DNA of 8,010 nucleotides from Cyanobacteria bacterium UBA9579 (lineage in GTDB: Bacteria > Cyanobacteriota > Vampirovibrionia > Gastranaerophilales > UBA9579), in assembly GCA_003499585.1 (NCBI GenBank), contig DNSU01000109.1, positions 454 to 8,463 on the forward strand, given 5' to 3'. Each line of letters begins with the position of its first letter. Within the stretch, counting starts at the first letter, position 1. Both the position numbers and the translations under genes were made by a program. This document shows, in pieces, positions 6,073 to 8,010 of this stretch. Below the pieces are notes generated by a model that saw only the letters and a list, made by a program, of their open reading frames with translations, ran no database searches and had not been told where the DNA came from.

Positions 6073-7965
6073 GTGTCTGATAAAAATCCACAAATATACT
6101 TAAGTAAAGCTGAAGAATTTAAAAATAATAAAGAATATAAAACGGCTATTGAATATTACTCAGAAATTCTGACATTAATGTCTGAAGATTTTGAAGTAAT
6201 GGAAAAAATAGCTGATTGTTATTTTTGTATAAATGATTTTGAAAAAAGTATGGAATACTATGTAAAATCACTACAAATAAATACTAATTATATCAACTCA
6301 CTCGTTGGGCTATCAAAAGTATACGAAGTTATTAATCAGTTACCAGAAGCAATAGAATATCTGGAAAGAGCTGCCCAGCAGGTGCAGAACACTCCTGAAA
6401 TTCTAATACAGCTTGGACAAATGTATATTGAGAATCAGCATTACGATAAATCAATAAATTTAATTAACGAGCTGTTAGAAAAATATCCTCAACTCGATGA
6501 TTGCTATTATTTACTGGCATTAAACCATGAAAAAACAGGAAATATCCCTCAAGCTATAGAAAATTACAGAAAAGCAATTGAGATCAATTCAAGAAGTCAT
6601 AAATCATATCTGGCTTTAGGAATACTATATTACAATCAAAAACAGTTAGATGAAGCCAATAAAGAGTTGCAAAATGCACTAAGTATTGATTTTAATAATA
6701 CCAAAATACACTTTTATCTTGGCTTAATATATAACGCACAGGAAAATTTTGAAAAAGCAATTGCTGAATTCAAGTACGTAGTCACATTCGAGCCTAAAAA
6801 TATAGAAGCATACAATAATTTAGGTCTGGCATATGGCTTCTTGGGATGGTTAGAAGAAGCTATACAGGAATTTAAAACAGCCATTGCCTTAAATCCTGAT
6901 AACCCGGAAGTGAGATATGCCCTTGGATACATATATTTCATGAAAAAAAATTATCAATATGCACAGATTGAGTTACAAACAGCCATTAGACTAAAACCCG
7001 ATCATGAGTTGTCATATTTAATTTTAGGCCAGGTATATGCTCATTTAGACAGGTTTAAAGAAGCAATAGATGAATATAATGAAGCACTTAAATTAAATCC
7101 TAATAATCCAACTACATATTACAATCTTGCATTTGCACTTAATACTCTTGGAATGAGTGAAAAAGCAACAGAATGCTATAAAAAAGTCATAGAATTAAAT
7201 CCTGCTTATCTCTCTGCATATCTAGATCTTGGCAATATATTACTAAGCAATGGACAACAGGATTTTGCTAAGGAATGCTTTGAAGCTGCAATAAACCGAA
7301 GCAGTAACTTTGGTGAAGCTTATTATTCCCTTGGATTGTGTTACATAAGAAGCGAAGAGTACCAAAAAGCTTTATATTGCTTTGATCATGCCATAGCTAT
7401 CAATCCTAATCTTTCAGATGCATATTACCAGAAGGGTTTGATATATAAAAAAGATGGAAATATGGAGCTTGCTATAGAAAATATTGAGCAAGCAATAAAA
7501 CTTGATACTGAAAATGCTGCATCTTATAATGATCTCGGTTTAGCATACCAAATTCTGGGCAATCAGGAAAAAGCTATTAGTGCATTTAAAAAAGCATCTT
7601 TTCTTGACCCTGACAATTCATTATATAGGCATAATCTAGGAATAGCTTTATTTGAAGGAAAAAGATACAAGGAATCAATTGTAGAGTTGAGAAGAGCCAT
7701 CAGATTAAGCCCATATAATGCTGATATTTACTTTAACCTTGCAAACATATATGAAAAGATTGGCGATTATGCTGATGCTGTTGACAGTTATGAAAATTTT
7801 GTTAAACATAACCCTGAATACGATAAAAAAAATGAACTTAACAGCAAAATTGAATTATTAAAAGAACAGGCAAAAAATCAAAGAACAAATACCCCTAAAC
7901 AAGCAACTGATGTTAATAGTGATAAATCCATATTTGAATCGATTAAAAGTTTATTTAGTCACTAA
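6073..7965 (+). CDS. TPR protein with 17 tandem 34-residue repeats
   Basis: The GTG at 6073 is preferred because AGGTG (6062-6066) precedes it by 6 bases; an in-frame GTG at 6064 lies within that site. From 6073 the protein has 630 residues. Residues 5-582 divide exactly into 17 tetratricopeptide repeats of 34 residues without insertion or gap, with the usual small residue at position 8, Gly/Ala at 20 and Pro near 32 (for example AYNNLGLAYGFLGWLEEAI). TPR arrays form a right-handed superhelix that binds protein partners; this length would make about two turns. The 48-residue tail (583-630) is charged and ends in SIFESIKSLFSH, which could be a short amphipathic helix. No enzymatic domain, signal peptide or membrane span is present, so it is probably a cytoplasmic scaffold or adaptor. 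The partner is unknown. It has its own candidate promoter, so it may be independent of the upstream genes. Confidence 0.93.
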   Translation: MSDKNPQIYLSKAEEFKNNKEYKTAIEYYSEILTLMSEDFEVMEKIADCYFCINDFEKSMEYYVKSLQINTNYINSLVGLSKVYEVINQLPEAIEYLERAAQQVQNTPEILIQLGQMYIENQHYDKSINLINELLEKYPQLDDCYYLLALNHEKTGNIPQAIENYRKAIEINSRSHKSYLALGILYYNQKQLDEANKELQNALSIDFNNTKIHFYLGLIYNAQENFEKAIAEFKYVVTFEPKNIEAYNNLGLAYGFLGWLEEAIQEFKTAIALNPDNPEVRYALGYIYFMKKNYQYAQIELQTAIRLKPDHELSYLILGQVYAHLDRFKEAIDEYNEALKLNPNNPTTYYNLAFALNTLGMSEKATECYKKVIELNPAYLSAYLDLGNILLSNGQQDFAKECFEAAINRSSNFGEAYYSLGLCYIRSEEYQKALYCFDHAIAINPNLSDAYYQKGLIYKKDGNMELAIENIEQAIKLDTENAASYNDLGLAYQILGNQEKAISAFKKASFLDPDNSLYRHNLGIALFEGKRYKESIVELRRAIRLSPYNADIYFNLANIYEKIGDYADAVDSYENFVKHNPEYDKKNELNSKIELLKEQAKNQRTNTPKQATDVNSDKSIFESIKSLFSH

Positions 7966-7992
7966 AAATAGATATCCTTGATTATATAAATC

Positions 7993-8010
7993 AAAAAAAA
8001 TAGCCTCCCG
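7993..8010 (-). terminator. Probable one arm of a terminator, cut by window edge
   Basis: Eight A (7993-8000) are followed by TAGCCTCCCG (8001-8010). On the minus strand this reads CGGGAGGCTA then eight T, the 3' half of a GC-rich terminator stem whose other arm lies beyond the window. It would end a convergent gene, or serve both directions. A small TTGAT/ATCAA hairpin (7978-7994) overlaps the A run. Confidence 0.35.

Noticed and set aside
6714..6941. Minus-strand open frame in the TPR gene
   Set aside because: It is opposite regular 34-residue repeats; the openness comes from the repeat codons.
6073..7860. DNA repeats in the TPR gene as a possible CRISPR-like array
   Set aside because: The 102-bp periodicity is coding and follows the 34-residue protein repeat; there are no identical short repeats with unique spacers.

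Overview
The window is AT-rich throughout, with A/T-heavy third codon positions, two genes that appear to start at TTG or GTG, and bacterial promoter and terminator signals, so it is a low-GC bacterium. The mix of genes fits a low-GC Gram-negative: a cysteine-rich two-CW sensor fused to an HD-GYP domain, a short ThiC, a CofH of the kind cyanobacteria also carry, and a long TPR protein. A Vampirovibrionia/Melainabacteria-type relative of cyanobacteria is one guess, but nothing in the sequence settles the lineage.

Region 1 (1-810) looks like the edge of an integrated element. The 3' end of a tyrosine recombinase gene (1-389, + strand) runs toward the 3' end of tRNA-Asn(GTT) (513-587, - strand). 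Between them are a doubled AGTGGAC motif and the Rho-independent terminator of the tRNA. The tRNA has a clear promoter (620-648) and one A-C mismatch in its T stem. A second tRNA, Arg(CCT), lies at 741-814 (- strand) and has a candidate promoter of its own at 899-927.

Region 2 (815-2131) holds an AT-rich intergenic stretch and then a two-CW/HD-GYP protein, a probable cyclic-di-GMP phosphodiesterase. Its metal-ligand Asp is replaced by Asn, and its coding sequence contains a perfect 15-bp-arm palindrome.

Region 3 (2132-5980) holds three + strand genes with gaps of about 105 bp: a short ThiC with no TPP riboswitch, an acyl-CoA-dehydrogenase-fold protein without the catalytic Glu, and a CofH-type radical SAM enzyme without CofG. 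Whether they work together is unknown. ThiC and CofH are both radical SAM enzymes of cofactor synthesis, and the middle protein would be a flavoprotein or a relic of one.

Region 4 (5981-8010) holds a promoter and a large cytoplasmic protein made of 17 unbroken 34-residue TPR repeats with a short tail. The window ends in what looks like one arm of a terminator shared with a gene beyond the edge. No CRISPR array, rRNA gene or insertion sequence was seen.
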